DNA of 64,000 nucleotides from Methylovorus mays (GTDB taxonomy: Bacteria; Pseudomonadota; Gammaproteobacteria; Burkholderiales; Methylophilaceae): the NCBI RefSeq assembly GCF_020531915.1, contig NZ_JAJAVG010000008.1:186001-250000 (forward strand), read 5' to 3'. Position numbers and translations under genes: made by a program. Under the pieces are notes generated by a model that made no database searches, had not been told where the DNA came from, and saw nothing but the letters and a program-made list of their open reading frames with translations. Below, piece after piece: positions 32,872 through 41,954 of this stretch. Every line of letters begins with the position of its first letter. Within the stretch, counting starts at the first letter, position 1.

Positions 32872-34035
32872 TCAAAACCTGCGCGAAATACCAAACTGCA
32901 GGCTGCGATAGCGGAAAGGTGCAATCCCTGTACTGCCTCCTGAATTCAATGCCCACTCACTGCGTTGCTCATACTGTTCAATCTTGGCATCCACCGTCCA
33001 GTTTTCATCCAGCTGCTTGGCCACCTTCATGCCCACGGTGAACGCGCCATACTCCGAAAGACGCTGATCCTCCGAGTAATACTTGGCGTTAAAGTCAGGG
33101 AACGTTGGCAAGCCATTGGCATTGGGCAAGGCTTCCAGATAGAAATCGGCGGCGGTCTGGGTGTAGTAGCGCAAGAGGGGCGTCACGGTCCAGCCGTGCG
33201 CCAGCGGTTGCGCATACTCTGTCGCCAGCGTATGCGCCCGGATGCCATAGGTATCCGTGTAATAGCGATAGGAGACGTGACTGCTACCGCCAAGCTGATC
33301 AACATGATGATTCCAGCGCAGCAGTATTGTCGAGTGATCGCGTCCACGCGGACGTTCGTCAAACGCTTTGTAAGGGTCCGAAAAATATCCGTTGCCCTTG
33401 GAGTATCCCAGATTGAGCTGGACAATATCGCGCACGGTGAGAATCTGCGTGACCCCCACGATCCAGTCCGTCACGTGTTTCTTTTCACCGACGACAGCCA
33501 GGTTGTTGGGATTGATATCGTCATTCGACACCCCCATGCCTGCATTAAACGTCGTATTCTTGTCTTCGGTAGATAATGTCCCCTGCACGGAAAATCCGCG
33601 TGAGATGTAATCCGACTCATTGGAGTAACTGCTGCCAACCGTTACCGTTCCGCGCTGCATGTAATGCGTCAGCCTGAGGTCGATCGCACGACGCAAGTCC
33701 TCCATGGACGTCAACTGTCGTGAGTGATAGGCAGGCGATGCGCCGGAGACCGAATCAGACGTGTAAGTGCCGCTGACAGACCAGGCGCCTGCAATCGGCA
33801 TCATGACCATGACCGAAGGTGCCCGGACGCGAATGCGTTCGTCCCCGGGTTGCCAGTCGCTATAGTCGAGATACTTGAATGCCACAATGCCTCGTTCAGG
33901 CGCCAGATCAGCATGGGCAGGCATGGCCACTGGCAGCAGAGCAGTCGCTGCTGACAGCAGCACCGCCCCTTTGCCTATCATGTCCAAAGCAGAACTGCCG
34001 GAAGCTTGTGGGATGGGTGATCGTTGTATTTTCAT
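32872..34035 (-). CDS. DUF3570 outer-membrane beta-barrel-like protein
   Basis: 387 residues. A signal peptide (KGAVLLSAATALLPVAMPAHA) is followed by a long series of amphipathic strands ending in YRSLQFGISRRF with a terminal aromatic, the usual outer-membrane barrel ending. Conserved parts include DERIRVRAPSVMVMMPIAGAWSV and WNHHVDQLGGSSHVSYRYYTDTYG. DUF3570 has no proven function but regularly sits between DUF4266 and apbE, as here. Confidence 0.85.
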   Translation of the reverse strand: MKIQRSPIPQASGSSALDMIGKGAVLLSAATALLPVAMPAHADLAPERGIVAFKYLDYSDWQPGDERIRVRAPSVMVMMPIAGAWSVSGTYTSDSVSGASPAYHSRQLTSMEDLRRAIDLRLTHYMQRGTVTVGSSYSNESDYISRGFSVQGTLSTEDKNTTFNAGMGVSNDDINPNNLAVVGEKKHVTDWIVGVTQILTVRDIVQLNLGYSKGNGYFSDPYKAFDERPRGRDHSTILLRWNHHVDQLGGSSHVSYRYYTDTYGIRAHTLATEYAQPLAHGWTVTPLLRYYTQTAADFYLEALPNANGLPTFPDFNAKYYSEDQRLSEYGAFTVGMKVAKQLDENWTVDAKIEQYEQRSEWALNSGGSTGIAPFRYRSLQFGISRRF

Positions 34036-34059
34036 TATGTTTTCCTGACTCCGGCCGCT

Positions 34060-34287
34060 TTAGTTACAGCCACAACCCCCACCGCCTACACCGCCTCCGC
34101 CTGAGGCACCCTCCTTGCTGAAATAGGTATGCTCGGTAAAGTTAGTGTCAAGCACATCCCCTTCAAAGGTCATCTCCGGCTTGGCCAGGGTTCCTTTCTC
34201 CCATGGTTGTACGCGCGTGATTCCAGAACAGCCAGCGAGCGGGAGGATGGACAGGATCAGCAGCCATCGCCATTTCAGCTGCCTCAT
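34060..34287 (-). CDS. DUF4266 lipoprotein with Gly-rich CGC tail
   Basis: 75 residues. Lipobox LAGC (Cys 20), then VQPWEKGTLAKPEMTF, HTYFSKEGASGG and a glycine tail ending GGGGCGCN. Both tail cysteines may bind metal, haem or flavin or be redox active; the function is unknown. It overlaps the TlpA gene by 4 bp and is followed after 24 bp by DUF3570. Size and tail match the DUF4266 family. Confidence 0.85.
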   Translation of the reverse strand: MRQLKWRWLLILSILPLAGCSGITRVQPWEKGTLAKPEMTFEGDVLDTNFTEHTYFSKEGASGGGGVGGGGCGCN

Positions 34288-34787
34288 TTGGGAGCCCCTA
34301 AAAGGGACTGAATTTTCAATTCCAGCTTTTCTCGATCCGCAGCATTGAACCCCATATGCTGCATGATCACTTTGCCGTCTCGATCAATGAGGTAGCTGGT
34401 TGGCATGCCTTTTACCCCATAGGCTCTTGGCGTCACGCCCTTGGCATCGAAAGCCACTGTAAATTTGGCAGGCGTCCCCGCCAGAAAGCTGGCAGCATCG
34501 TCCTTATTCGCATCCAGATTGATGGCGACGATCTGAAGCCCTTGCGCTTGATATTTCTCCTGCATGCTGTTCATCCAGGGAAAAGACTGCTTGCAAGGGC
34601 CACACCAGGATGCCCAGAAATCCAGGTAGACCACCTTGCCTTTGTATTGCGCGAGTGAAATATTTCCGGCCGCGCTTGGCAGCTCAAAATCAGGGGCAGC
34701 AGCATAGTCAGCAAACCCCTGGCTCATTCCGATACTCAGTCCCAGAGCCAGCACAACCAGCAGACCTCTCTTGATACTCCGTTTCAC
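34284..34787 (-). CDS. TlpA-like secreted thioredoxin of the DUF4266/DUF3570 operon
   Basis: 167 residues from GTG 34787, which has GGGGAGAAG upstream; a second GTG at 34805 would add six residues. Signal peptide LLVVLALGLSIGMSQGFA, then a thioredoxin domain with ASWCGPCKQSFPW (CGPC) and GVKGMPTSYLIDRDG. It is the first gene of the operon. It could keep the CGC cysteines of the DUF4266 lipoprotein reduced, with dsbD at the operon end giving electrons. This pathway is inferred from gene order. Confidence 0.85.
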   Translation of the reverse strand: MKRSIKRGLLVVLALGLSIGMSQGFADYAAAPDFELPSAAGNISLAQYKGKVVYLDFWASWCGPCKQSFPWMNSMQEKYQAQGLQIVAINLDANKDDAASFLAGTPAKFTVAFDAKGVTPRAYGVKGMPTSYLIDRDGKVIMQHMGFNAADREKLELKIQSLLGAPK

Positions 34788-34805
34788 AGCTTCTCCCCTT
34801 TTCAC

Positions 34806-35149
34806 TTAACTTGATGTTTGATCATGGGTCTGCACTTAAATATTAAAAATGCAAAGACTTCCTGCAGATACCATGCGGTATGCATGCATATGTGCAAATC
34901 GCATTCCACCCGCCATGAGACCAACCACCACCCACATAAAAAGGGAATTAATCTATTGATTTATATATTGAAGTATTTAGAAGAAGCTTATTCTCAAAAC
35001 CAAATTACGAAGGTCAATCAAGACGAAATCCCACATTTCCTGCATGGGTATTAAACATCCTCATACTTTTTTTGCGCACCCCGCGCCACACCGGATGATC
35101 AACCGGCAAAACAAGTTGTCCAATCCTGACATCCCAATCTCCTGCCCAC
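34806..35149. promoter_or_regulatory. Divergent intergenic region
   Basis: 344 bp between the TlpA operon (-) and alkB (+). AT-rich in its middle. It must hold the promoters of both units, but I see no convincing consensus box or repeat. A plus-strand frame at 34818-35054 looks non-coding. Confidence 0.4.
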
Positions 35150-35797
35150 ATGTGTACTAAAGACCTTTTTTCCAGACCAGCAACCACTCCTCACCGACTG
35201 TCAGAGGCCACGTTTTACTTACCGGGTTTTGCGTTAAGGAATGAAGCCTCCCTGCTGATCGATATTGCTCGCGTTTTAGAGCAGTCGCCTTTACGTCATA
35301 TGCAGACCCCAGGCGGATTTACCATGTCGGTGGCCATGAGCAATTGCGGTGAACTGGGCTGGGTCAGTGATCGCAAAGGCTATCGCTACACCACCATGGA
35401 TCCGCTGACCAATGCACCATGGCCTGCGTTGCCGCCGTGCATGCAGCAGCTGGCCACCGAAGCAGCAGCGCTCTGTGGCTTTGCCGGATTTATGCCGGAT
35501 GCCTGCCTGATCAATCGCTATGCACCGGGAACACGCATGAGCTTGCATCAGGACAAGAACGAGCAGGATTTCAGCGCGCCCATCGTCTCGGTATCGCTGG
35601 GGGTTGATGCCGTATTTCAGCTCGGCGGCCTGCAGCGTAGCGACAAACCGCTACGCATGGGGTTGCAGCATGGCGATGTGGTGGTGTGGGGTGGGGAAGA
35701 CAGATTGCGTTTTCATGGCGTGTTGCCGATCAAGCCACAGCAGCATCCACTAACGGGAGCAGACCGCATCAATCTGACGTTTCGCAAGGCAGGCTAA
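35150..35797 (+). CDS. alkB: DNA oxidative demethylase AlkB
   Basis: 215 residues. AlkB repairs 1-methyladenine and 3-methylcytosine with Fe(II) and 2-oxoglutarate. Seen are the iron ligands HQD (SLHQDKNE) and distal His (RLRFHGV), the RxNxTFR 2-oxoglutarate site (DRINLTFRK), and the substrate lid (GGFTMSVAMSNCG, GWVSDRKGYRY). Length matches E. coli AlkB (216). It stands alone. Confidence 0.92.
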   Translation: MCTKDLFSRPATTPHRLSEATFYLPGFALRNEASLLIDIARVLEQSPLRHMQTPGGFTMSVAMSNCGELGWVSDRKGYRYTTMDPLTNAPWPALPPCMQQLATEAAALCGFAGFMPDACLINRYAPGTRMSLHQDKNEQDFSAPIVSVSLGVDAVFQLGGLQRSDKPLRMGLQHGDVVVWGGEDRLRFHGVLPIKPQQHPLTGADRINLTFRKAG

Positions 35798-35987
35798 AGG
35801 CTCGCTACCAAACAGCGTACCCGGCTTGCGACCATGAGACTTGCGACCATGAGGAACGCGCAGAAAATCACTACAGAATCAACGCAATTACCCGGCAGCA
35901 AGCCAAGTCAAACCAAGATCAATGGGAGTTTTTACAACAGGATCGTTATTTTTAAGCCATTGTTTATTATGGTAAAATAACTTTTTG

Positions 35988-36072
35988 TGGTGCCGGGGGG
36001 GGGACTCGAACCCCCACACCTTGCGGCGGCGGATTTTGAGTCCGCTGCGTCTACCAATTCCGCCACCCCGGC
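35988..36072 (-). tRNA. tRNA-Leu (anticodon CAA)
   Basis: 85 nt with encoded CCA. The acceptor GCCGGGG/CCCCGGC, D-arm GGCGGAATTGGTAGACGC, anticodon loop CTCAAAA (CAA, reading UUG), a class II variable arm and T-arm GGGGG-TTCGAGT-CCCCC are present. Confidence 0.95.
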
Positions 36073-36085
36073 TGAGTGGAACGCG

Positions 36086-36091
36086 ATTATA
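36086..36091 (-). promoter_or_regulatory. -10 box of tRNA-Leu
   Basis: TATAAT on the minus strand 14 bp before the tRNA 5' end. The -35 is not clear. It lies inside the queA leader. Confidence 0.4.
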
Positions 36092-36107
36092 ACAAAGCTT
36101 GAGCAAT

Positions 36108-37145
36108 ATGCGAACCGAAGATTTTGATTTTTTCCTGCCTGAAGAACTGATCGCCCAATTCCCTGCCGCCGAGCGTGATGGCAGCCGCCTTTTAAGGCTG
36201 GATGGCAATAGCGGCGCGATTGCCGACCATCAGTTTCGCGAACTTCCGCAGTTTTTAAACGCGGGCGATGTGCTGATATTCAATGATACGCGCGTGATCA
36301 AAGCCCGCTTGCAGGGCCACAAGGAAAGTGGCGGCAGCATTGAGCTGCTGATTGAGCGGCCGCTGGATACCCAGCGGGCGCTGGCGCATATTCGGGCATC
36401 GCGCTCGCCCAAGCCGGGCAGCCGCATCTTTATTGGCGATGGCATTCCGGCACGTGTTATCGAGCGTCAGGACGACCTGTTCCTGATTGAGGTGGAACAC
36501 AGCATCCCCTTGCTGGATCTGCTTGACCAGTATGGCGCCCTGCCCTTGCCACCTTATATTACCCACGCCGCCGATGCAGCAGACGACGAGCGCTACCAGA
36601 CGGTATACGCCAGAACGCCGGGGGCCGTGGCGGCGCCCACCGCCGGTCTGCATTTCAACCAGGCCATGCTGGATCGCCTGCAGGCACAAGGCATCCAGAT
36701 TGCCTATGTCACTCTGCATGTGGGCGCGGGCACGTTTCAGCCGGTGCGTGTCGATGACATCCGCGAGCATCGCATGCACAGCGAGATTTATACCGTGCCG
36801 CCTGCCACCGTCGACCTGATCAATGCCGCGCGTGCCGCTGGCCACAAGATTACCGCCGTCGGCACAACCGCCTTGCGCGCCCTGGAAAGCGCGGCACGCA
36901 CAGGCACCCTGGTCGCAGGCAGTGGCGAAACCGACATTTTTATCACGCCCGGTTACCGCTTTCAGGTGGTCGAGCGCTTGCTGACCAACTTTCACCTGCC
37001 CAAAAGCACGCTGATGATGCTGGTATCGGCGTTTGCCGGGGTGGAGCATATTCGCGCGGCCTATGCCCATGCGATTGCCAGCCGTTACCGCTTTTTCAGC
37101 TACGGCGACGCCATGCTGCTGGAACGTCGGGAAACCATGGACTAA
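36108..37145 (+). CDS. queA: S-adenosylmethionine:tRNA ribosyltransferase-isomerase QueA
   Basis: 345 residues. QueA adds the epoxy-cyclopentanediol from SAM's ribose to preQ1-tRNA in queuosine synthesis. [20 protein letters not shown] at the start, [38 protein letters not shown] and [19 protein letters not shown] are family hallmarks. I use ATG 36108; a TTG at 36099 would add three residues. tgt is not adjacent. Confidence 0.94.
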   Translation: MRTEDFDFFLPEELIAQFPAAERDGSRLLRLDGNSGAIADHQFRELPQFLNAGDVLIFNDTRVIKARLQGHKESGGSIELLIERPLDTQRALAHIRASRSPKPGSRIFIGDGIPARVIERQDDLFLIEVEHSIPLLDLLDQYGALPLPPYITHAADAADDERYQTVYARTPGAVAAPTAGLHFNQAMLDRLQAQGIQIAYVTLHVGAGTFQPVRVDDIREHRMHSEIYTVPPATVDLINAARAAGHKITAVGTTALRALESAARTGTLVAGSGETDIFITPGYRFQVVERLLTNFHLPKSTLMMLVSAFAGVEHIRAAYAHAIASRYRFFSYGDAMLLERRETMD

Positions 37146-37320
37146 AACGGTTCCCCTGCGCGAAACAGCGAAATGGCAGGTTGTGCACAAGCAGCATCGT
37201 CAACGGAACTCCTGCTGCCTGTCCGCTTCATAATCGGGTATTCTTCCCATCCTGCACGGGACTAAATCCCGACGGATGACCCAGGCCATGACCACAATGC
37301 GCCGTGAATTTGAGAGTGAG

Positions 37321-38223
37321 ATGAGAGTTGCCATGACGTTAAACCGCTTTACTGCCATATCCGCCTTTTGTGCCAGCCTGGTATTGGCCCTGCCTGCGAC
37401 CGCCCAGGTGTTGCCAGAAGCCCAGGTCGGCATACGCATTCCTCTGGTAAAGAAACCGACCACCCGGCCGATGGGTGTTGCCTATTCGCCGCTGCATCAG
37501 CGCTATTTTGTTGCCGATGGTGGACTGGGCCCGGTACCGGGCTCAATGGATATCACCACCTCGCGCTCTGAAGTGCATGTGTTTGATGCCACCGGCAAGT
37601 ATCTGCAATCGGCCCTGCCTGGGTTGGATAACCGCGCCATTTACTTCAATCCCAACACGCAGCATATTGAAACCATTACCTATAACGTTTCAAGCAATGC
37701 AGGCTTTACACCGGGGACAGGCATTTTTGCCCTGGAGATCAACGACAAGGGCGAGCTGACAGACAATACCAATGATGTACTCAGCTTTAACCCGGCGTTT
37801 GGTGATGCCGCGACCATGCCGAGCTACGACGCTCAGCGCCAGCGCTATTACGCCAAGCAGGAACGCAGCAACCGGGTATGGGTAGTCGAACCAAAACAGC
37901 GCGAGAAAGTCACCGAGATCTTGCTGGACCTGGATGCGGCAGGTGCGAAGTTTGATGACGTGAGCGACCACTTTATCGCCTACACCGGTATTACAGGCGA
38001 AGAACTCGCCATGCTGGATGTCGACCACAAGGCGATTCTGGTGTTTGACCTCAACGGCAAGCTGGTGGGCAAGAGCACCTTGCCGGGCAATATCAAGCTG
38101 CTGTCGCAAAACCATTACAACGGGGTTGGCTACAGCAATGGCATGCTGTTTGTATACGCCGAGCGTGAGGGGGAGTTTGGGACTTACCTGGGATTCAAAA
38201 TCTCGGACCAGACAGCTCCCTGA
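37321..38223 (+). CDS. Secreted protein of unknown function (beta-propeller-like)
   Basis: About 300 residues. A signal peptide (MTLNRFTAISAFCASLVLALPATA) is preceded by two possible ATG starts, 37321 and 37333; an even earlier frame to 37276 adds only charged residues. The mature part (PTTRPMGVAYSPLHQRYFVADGG, EVHVFDATGKYLQSALPGLDNRAIYFNP, IFALEINDKGELTDNT) has repeating YVADG/FDATG elements similar to NHL or SMP-30 type propellers. No active site can be named. It converges with the lytic transglycosylase gene. Confidence 0.65.
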   Translation: MRVAMTLNRFTAISAFCASLVLALPATAQVLPEAQVGIRIPLVKKPTTRPMGVAYSPLHQRYFVADGGLGPVPGSMDITTSRSEVHVFDATGKYLQSALPGLDNRAIYFNPNTQHIETITYNVSSNAGFTPGTGIFALEINDKGELTDNTNDVLSFNPAFGDAATMPSYDAQRQRYYAKQERSNRVWVVEPKQREKVTEILLDLDAAGAKFDDVSDHFIAYTGITGEELAMLDVDHKAILVFDLNGKLVGKSTLPGNIKLLSQNHYNGVGYSNGMLFVYAEREGEFGTYLGFKISDQTAP

Positions 38224-38238
38224 TCCTAATGCCCAGAG

Positions 38239-38859
38239 TTAATAACTGGGGCGATAGCTCCAGTTGTTGCGCCAGGCGCCGAGCACCATATTGGGATATT
38301 CGGGTTGGCCCAGGCTGCCGTTGTAACGGCCAAGGGCCCGGTACAGATCGCCGTTTTCGATATCCAGGTAATGCCGCAGGATGGTGCAGCCATAACGCAG
38401 ATTCAGGCGCAGGTGAAACAGGTTATGCTCCGGCGAACCGATGCTGCGCACCCAGAACGGCATGACCTGCATGAAGCCGCGCGCGCCGACTTCCGACACC
38501 GCGTATTTCTTGAAGCCACTTTCCACTTGAATCAAGCCCAGAACCAGTTGCGGATCCAGCCCCGCCCGCGATGCCTCGTAATGCACAGACCGTAAAAAAT
38601 CCTCGCGCATGGTCTGATCCGGCATGCGCTTTTTTAGGCGCTCCGACATGTCCTGCATCCAGCGCTGGCCTTCCACCTCGCTGGCAAATACCAGTCTGGG
38701 CGCGGCCAGATCGCTGACGGACTTCTGCATCAGCGCCCGCACACTATTCGAGAGCGGCTCTTCTTTCTGCGCACCGGCGTGGGCAGGCAGAGCACTTAAG
38801 AGTGCCCACGCCAGCCAGCCGGATATACAGAGTTTATTCAATGCGCGCATCCTCATCAT
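38239..38859 (-). CDS. Lytic transglycosylase (SLT domain), periplasmic
   Basis: 206 residues. Signal peptide CISGWLAWALLSALPAHA, then a Slt/MltE-type domain with the catalytic Glu in QLVLGLIQVESGFKKYAVS, and GARGFMQVMPFW, NLRYGCTILRHYLDI, ALGRYNGSLGQPEYPN. It cleaves the glycan strand of peptidoglycan to 1,6-anhydro ends. It lies in the same direction downstream of proS (60-bp gap). Confidence 0.9.
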   Translation of the reverse strand: MMRMRALNKLCISGWLAWALLSALPAHAGAQKEEPLSNSVRALMQKSVSDLAAPRLVFASEVEGQRWMQDMSERLKKRMPDQTMREDFLRSVHYEASRAGLDPQLVLGLIQVESGFKKYAVSEVGARGFMQVMPFWVRSIGSPEHNLFHLRLNLRYGCTILRHYLDIENGDLYRALGRYNGSLGQPEYPNMVLGAWRNNWSYRPSY

Positions 38860-38919
38860 CAGTCTGTTACGGCGTCAGACGCTGCAGGTTTAGCCCGCAG
38901 CCCACATAAAGAACGGACT

Positions 38920-40644
38920 TCAGGCCAGTGCCTGCTTGAGCTTGCTGACAATATCGCTCAGCGCAACAGACTGCGCCTGTTCGTCAGTACGTGCCTGATA
39001 CTCGACCTGGCCTTCCTTCAGGCCACGGTCGCCAATCACCACGCGGTGCGGGATGCCGATCAGTTCCAGATCAGCAAACATCACGCCCGGCCGCTCGCCA
39101 CGGTCATCCAGCAGCACATCAATGCCGGCCTGCTGCAGTTCTGCATACAGGGCCAGCGCAGCATCCTTGACGGCATCGCTTCTATCCATGCCGATAGGCG
39201 CAATCGCCACACTGAACGGCGCCATGGCGGCGGGGAAAATAATGCCGCGGGCATCGTTGCCTTGCTCAATCGCTGCACCCACGATACGGGATACGCCGAT
39301 ACCATAGCAGCCCATTTCCATGATCTTGAGCTCGCCGTTTTCAGCCTGATAGGTTGCGTTCATCGCCTCGGCATATTTGGTGCGCAACTGGAAGATGTGG
39401 CCGACTTCAATGCCGCGGCACAGTTCCAGCACGCCCTTGCCATCCGGACTGGGGTCGCCGTTGATCACATTGCGGATATCCGCCACCAGCGAAGGCTCGG
39501 GCAAATCACGACCAAAGTTGACGCCCGCCAGGTGGAACTTGGGTTTGTTGGCACCACAAACAAAATCGCTCATGGCGGCCACGGTGTGGTCAGCAATGAC
39601 GCTCACTTCGGCACTCACACCTACCGGGCCAATAAAGCCGGGAGGGCAATTCAGATGTGCGCGGATTTCTTCTTCGGTGGCAAAGCGGAAATCGGCAAAG
39701 CCGGGCTGCTTGGCCAGCTTGATCTCATTCAGGCTATGGTCGCCACGCAGCAACGCCAGCACAAAGCGGGATTGGCCTTCGCCATGGGCCACCATCAGGG
39801 CAATCGCTTTCACGGTGCGAGTTACGCTGATTCCCAGCAAGGCGGCGACATCTTCGCAGGCGGTCTGCTTGGGGGTATCCACTTCACGCAGGGTTTCCTG
39901 TGCGGCGGCGCGTGGCGCCGTTGGTGGCAGCGCTTCTGCCAGCTCCACGTTGGCGGCATAGTCAGAGGCTGGGCAGTAGGCCAGTGCATCTTCCCCGGAA
40001 TCCGCCAGCACATGAAACTCATGCGAGCCGTCGCCGCCGATGGCGCCGGTATCGGCACGCACCGCGCGGAATTTCAGGCCCAGGCGGTTGAAGACATTGC
40101 TATATGCCTGATACATGGTGGCATAGGTTGCCTCCAGCGATTCCAGGCTGGTATGGAAGGAGTAGGCATCCTTCATGACAAATTCGCGGGCGCGCATCAC
40201 GCCAAAGCGAGGGCGGATTTCATCGCGGAATTTGGTCTGGATCTGGTAAAAGTTGAGCGGCAATTGTTTGTAGCTCTTGATTTCGCGCCGCGCCAGATCG
40301 GTGATCACTTCTTCGTGCGTGGGGCCGAAACAGAAAGAACGCTCGTGGCGGTCGGTAATCTTCAGCATCTGGGGACCAAACACATCCCAGCGCCCGGTTT
40401 CCTGCCACAGTTCAGCAGGCTGCACCGCTGGCATCAGCAGCTCCAGCGCACCGGCCTTGTTCATTTCGTCGCGCACCACGGTTTCCACCTTGCGCAATAC
40501 ACGCAAACCCAGCGGCATCCAGGTATAGAGGCCAGAGCCCAGGCGCTTGATCAGGCCGGCTCGCAGCATCAGGCGATGACTGGGCAGCTCGGCTTCCTGT
40601 GGGGCTTCTTTTTGGGTGGCAATAAAAAACTGAGAGGCGCGCAT
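38920..40644 (-). CDS. proS: Prolyl-tRNA synthetase
   Basis: 574 residues, class II bacterial-type enzyme. Motif 1 region [17 protein letters not shown], motif 2 [25 protein letters not shown], motif 3 [13 protein letters not shown], the inserted YbaK-like editing domain (about residues 235-400) that clears Ala-tRNA(Pro), and an anticodon-binding C-terminus ([18 protein letters not shown]). Long plus-strand frames opposite are shadows. Confidence 0.97.
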   Translation of the reverse strand: MRASQFFIATQKEAPQEAELPSHRLMLRAGLIKRLGSGLYTWMPLGLRVLRKVETVVRDEMNKAGALELLMPAVQPAELWQETGRWDVFGPQMLKITDRHERSFCFGPTHEEVITDLARREIKSYKQLPLNFYQIQTKFRDEIRPRFGVMRAREFVMKDAYSFHTSLESLEATYATMYQAYSNVFNRLGLKFRAVRADTGAIGGDGSHEFHVLADSGEDALAYCPASDYAANVELAEALPPTAPRAAAQETLREVDTPKQTACEDVAALLGISVTRTVKAIALMVAHGEGQSRFVLALLRGDHSLNEIKLAKQPGFADFRFATEEEIRAHLNCPPGFIGPVGVSAEVSVIADHTVAAMSDFVCGANKPKFHLAGVNFGRDLPEPSLVADIRNVINGDPSPDGKGVLELCRGIEVGHIFQLRTKYAEAMNATYQAENGELKIMEMGCYGIGVSRIVGAAIEQGNDARGIIFPAAMAPFSVAIAPIGMDRSDAVKDAALALYAELQQAGIDVLLDDRGERPGVMFADLELIGIPHRVVIGDRGLKEGQVEYQARTDEQAQSVALSDIVSKLKQALA

Positions 40645-40813
40645 GAGTAACTCTTAAAAAATAGGGGATGGAAGAAAACTTAAGGTGTGGATTTTATAGA
40701 GAAATGCCCACGAAGTCAGCCGAGAGGCGTTTCACGGGGCAAAAACGGCCCGGATCGTGTGCGAAATTAAATCAAATACAACGAAAAACACGCCCGCAGC
40801 GCGCGTGCGATGC

Positions 40814-41461
40814 TCAGCGAGCAGAGCTGTTTCCCGGCTTCCAGCCCGATTTCCATTGTTCCAGCGGGATAACCACAGCCGGCTGGCCGTTATCGTAAAA
40901 CCAGGAGTCCACGGCAAAACGCTCACCCGAGGCGCGGTCCAGTATGGCGGCGGCGGTATGCGGCCATCCATTGAGAAAGAAACCACGACGCTTGGTATCC
41001 AGAATATCGTGAAAACGGATCAGGCCCTCTTTCAGCATCAGCTTCATGTAGGCGGTGCTGTTGGCGGCCTCGTCATTGCAATCCAGCTGACCGGGCTTGC
41101 CCCAGACACCAAAGGTCCCTGCCTTGTCGACCGATGTACCGGTTTTGGCACCCACCATCTGCTCCATTTCCCCCAGCGCGTGGCTGATGGCCACACGCTC
41201 GGCGGCTGCATTTTCCGGCAGGGGACTAAAGACCTGGACTACGCGCTGCCACTCTTCGGCGCTCAAGGTAATGCGGGCCATGGCGGCACAGCCGCCGCCG
41301 TAACATATGTCAAAACCTTCCAGTGTGGGCTTTTGTTGCAATACCTGCGTCAGTGCCGCGCTATCGGCCCAGACAGGGCAAGACAACAACAGAAAAAACG
41401 CGGCGATCGCGCCTGCAATCCTGGCACCCCAGTCGCCGCTATCAAAGCACCAGCGGCGCAT
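40814..41461 (-). CDS. Transglutaminase-like (Cys-His-Asp) secreted protein of unknown function
   Basis: About 215 residues; start uncertain (ATG 41461, 41473 or 41482, all near or inside the upstream TPM gene). A hydrophobic N-terminus (IAGAIAAFFLLLSCPVWA) is a signal peptide. Later QLDCNDEAANSTAY, GWPHTAAAIL and FAVDSWFYDNG give a Cys...His...Asp order like transglutaminase-like cysteine peptidases. Enzyme activity is inferred. It overlaps the end of the TPM gene at 41442, so it probably belongs to the lemA-TPM-TPM operon. Confidence 0.6.
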   Translation of the reverse strand: MRRWCFDSGDWGARIAGAIAAFFLLLSCPVWADSAALTQVLQQKPTLEGFDICYGGGCAAMARITLSAEEWQRVVQVFSPLPENAAAERVAISHALGEMEQMVGAKTGTSVDKAGTFGVWGKPGQLDCNDEAANSTAYMKLMLKEGLIRFHDILDTKRRGFFLNGWPHTAAAILDRASGERFAVDSWFYDNGQPAVVIPLEQWKSGWKPGNSSAR

Positions 41462-41951
41462 CGGGCAACTCATTCTGATCATCGGAAGTCGGCGGAAAGT
41501 ATTGCTGCAAGGCGGCACCTATGCGGGTAATGCCATGCAGGACGCCGGTTTCAAAATGTCCCTGGCGGAACATGGCTTCCATTTCGCGGCAGATTGCCTC
41601 CCAGCCAGCTTCGCCTACCCGCTGGTGTATGCCGCGATCGGCAATGATTTCCACATCGCGATCCGCCAGTAACAAATAGATCAGCACGCCATTATTGGCC
41701 GCGGTATCCCATACCCGCAGTTGCGAAAACAGCTCAATGGCACGATGACGCGGTGTAACCCCTTGCAGGATATGCATGGGCGAAAGACTGCCCTCCACCA
41801 CCACGCGAATTTCGCCATTATGTGAGCGCTCGCTCGCGGCGGTGGCCTTCTCAATATTGACAAGTGCCTGCTGACTGAAGTGGCGTTTGAACTGCCATGG
41901 CGTTGCCAGCAAGTGGGCCATGAAACGTGAAAATCCGGATTTTTTCAGCAT
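41442..41951 (-). CDS. TPM-domain protein (short form)
   Basis: 169 residues, without signal peptide or Gly tail. A TPM_phosphatase-like domain is seen as TAASERSHNGEIRVVVEGSLS, AIELFSQLRVWDTAANNGVLIYLLLADRDVEIIADRGI and EAICREMEAMFRQGHFETGV. These domains are linked to membrane-protein turnover and redox maintenance in other systems; in bacteria the role is unclear. It lies 3 bp after its longer paralogue. Confidence 0.85.
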   Translation of the reverse strand: MLKKSGFSRFMAHLLATPWQFKRHFSQQALVNIEKATAASERSHNGEIRVVVEGSLSPMHILQGVTPRHRAIELFSQLRVWDTAANNGVLIYLLLADRDVEIIADRGIHQRVGEAGWEAICREMEAMFRQGHFETGVLHGITRIGAALQQYFPPTSDDQNELPDAPLVL

Positions 41952-41954
41952 GAT

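Noticed and set aside
34818-35054. Plus-strand frame of 78 codons in the divergent region
   Set aside because: No ribosome site and mixed, non-protein-like first half; left as non-coding.
35815-35855. Short direct repeat TTGCGACCATGAG twice
   Set aside because: 13-bp repeat after alkB without gene or known site; probably chance or slippage.
39046-40650. Plus-strand frame of 534 codons
   Set aside because: Antisense of proS; composition typical of a shadow frame.
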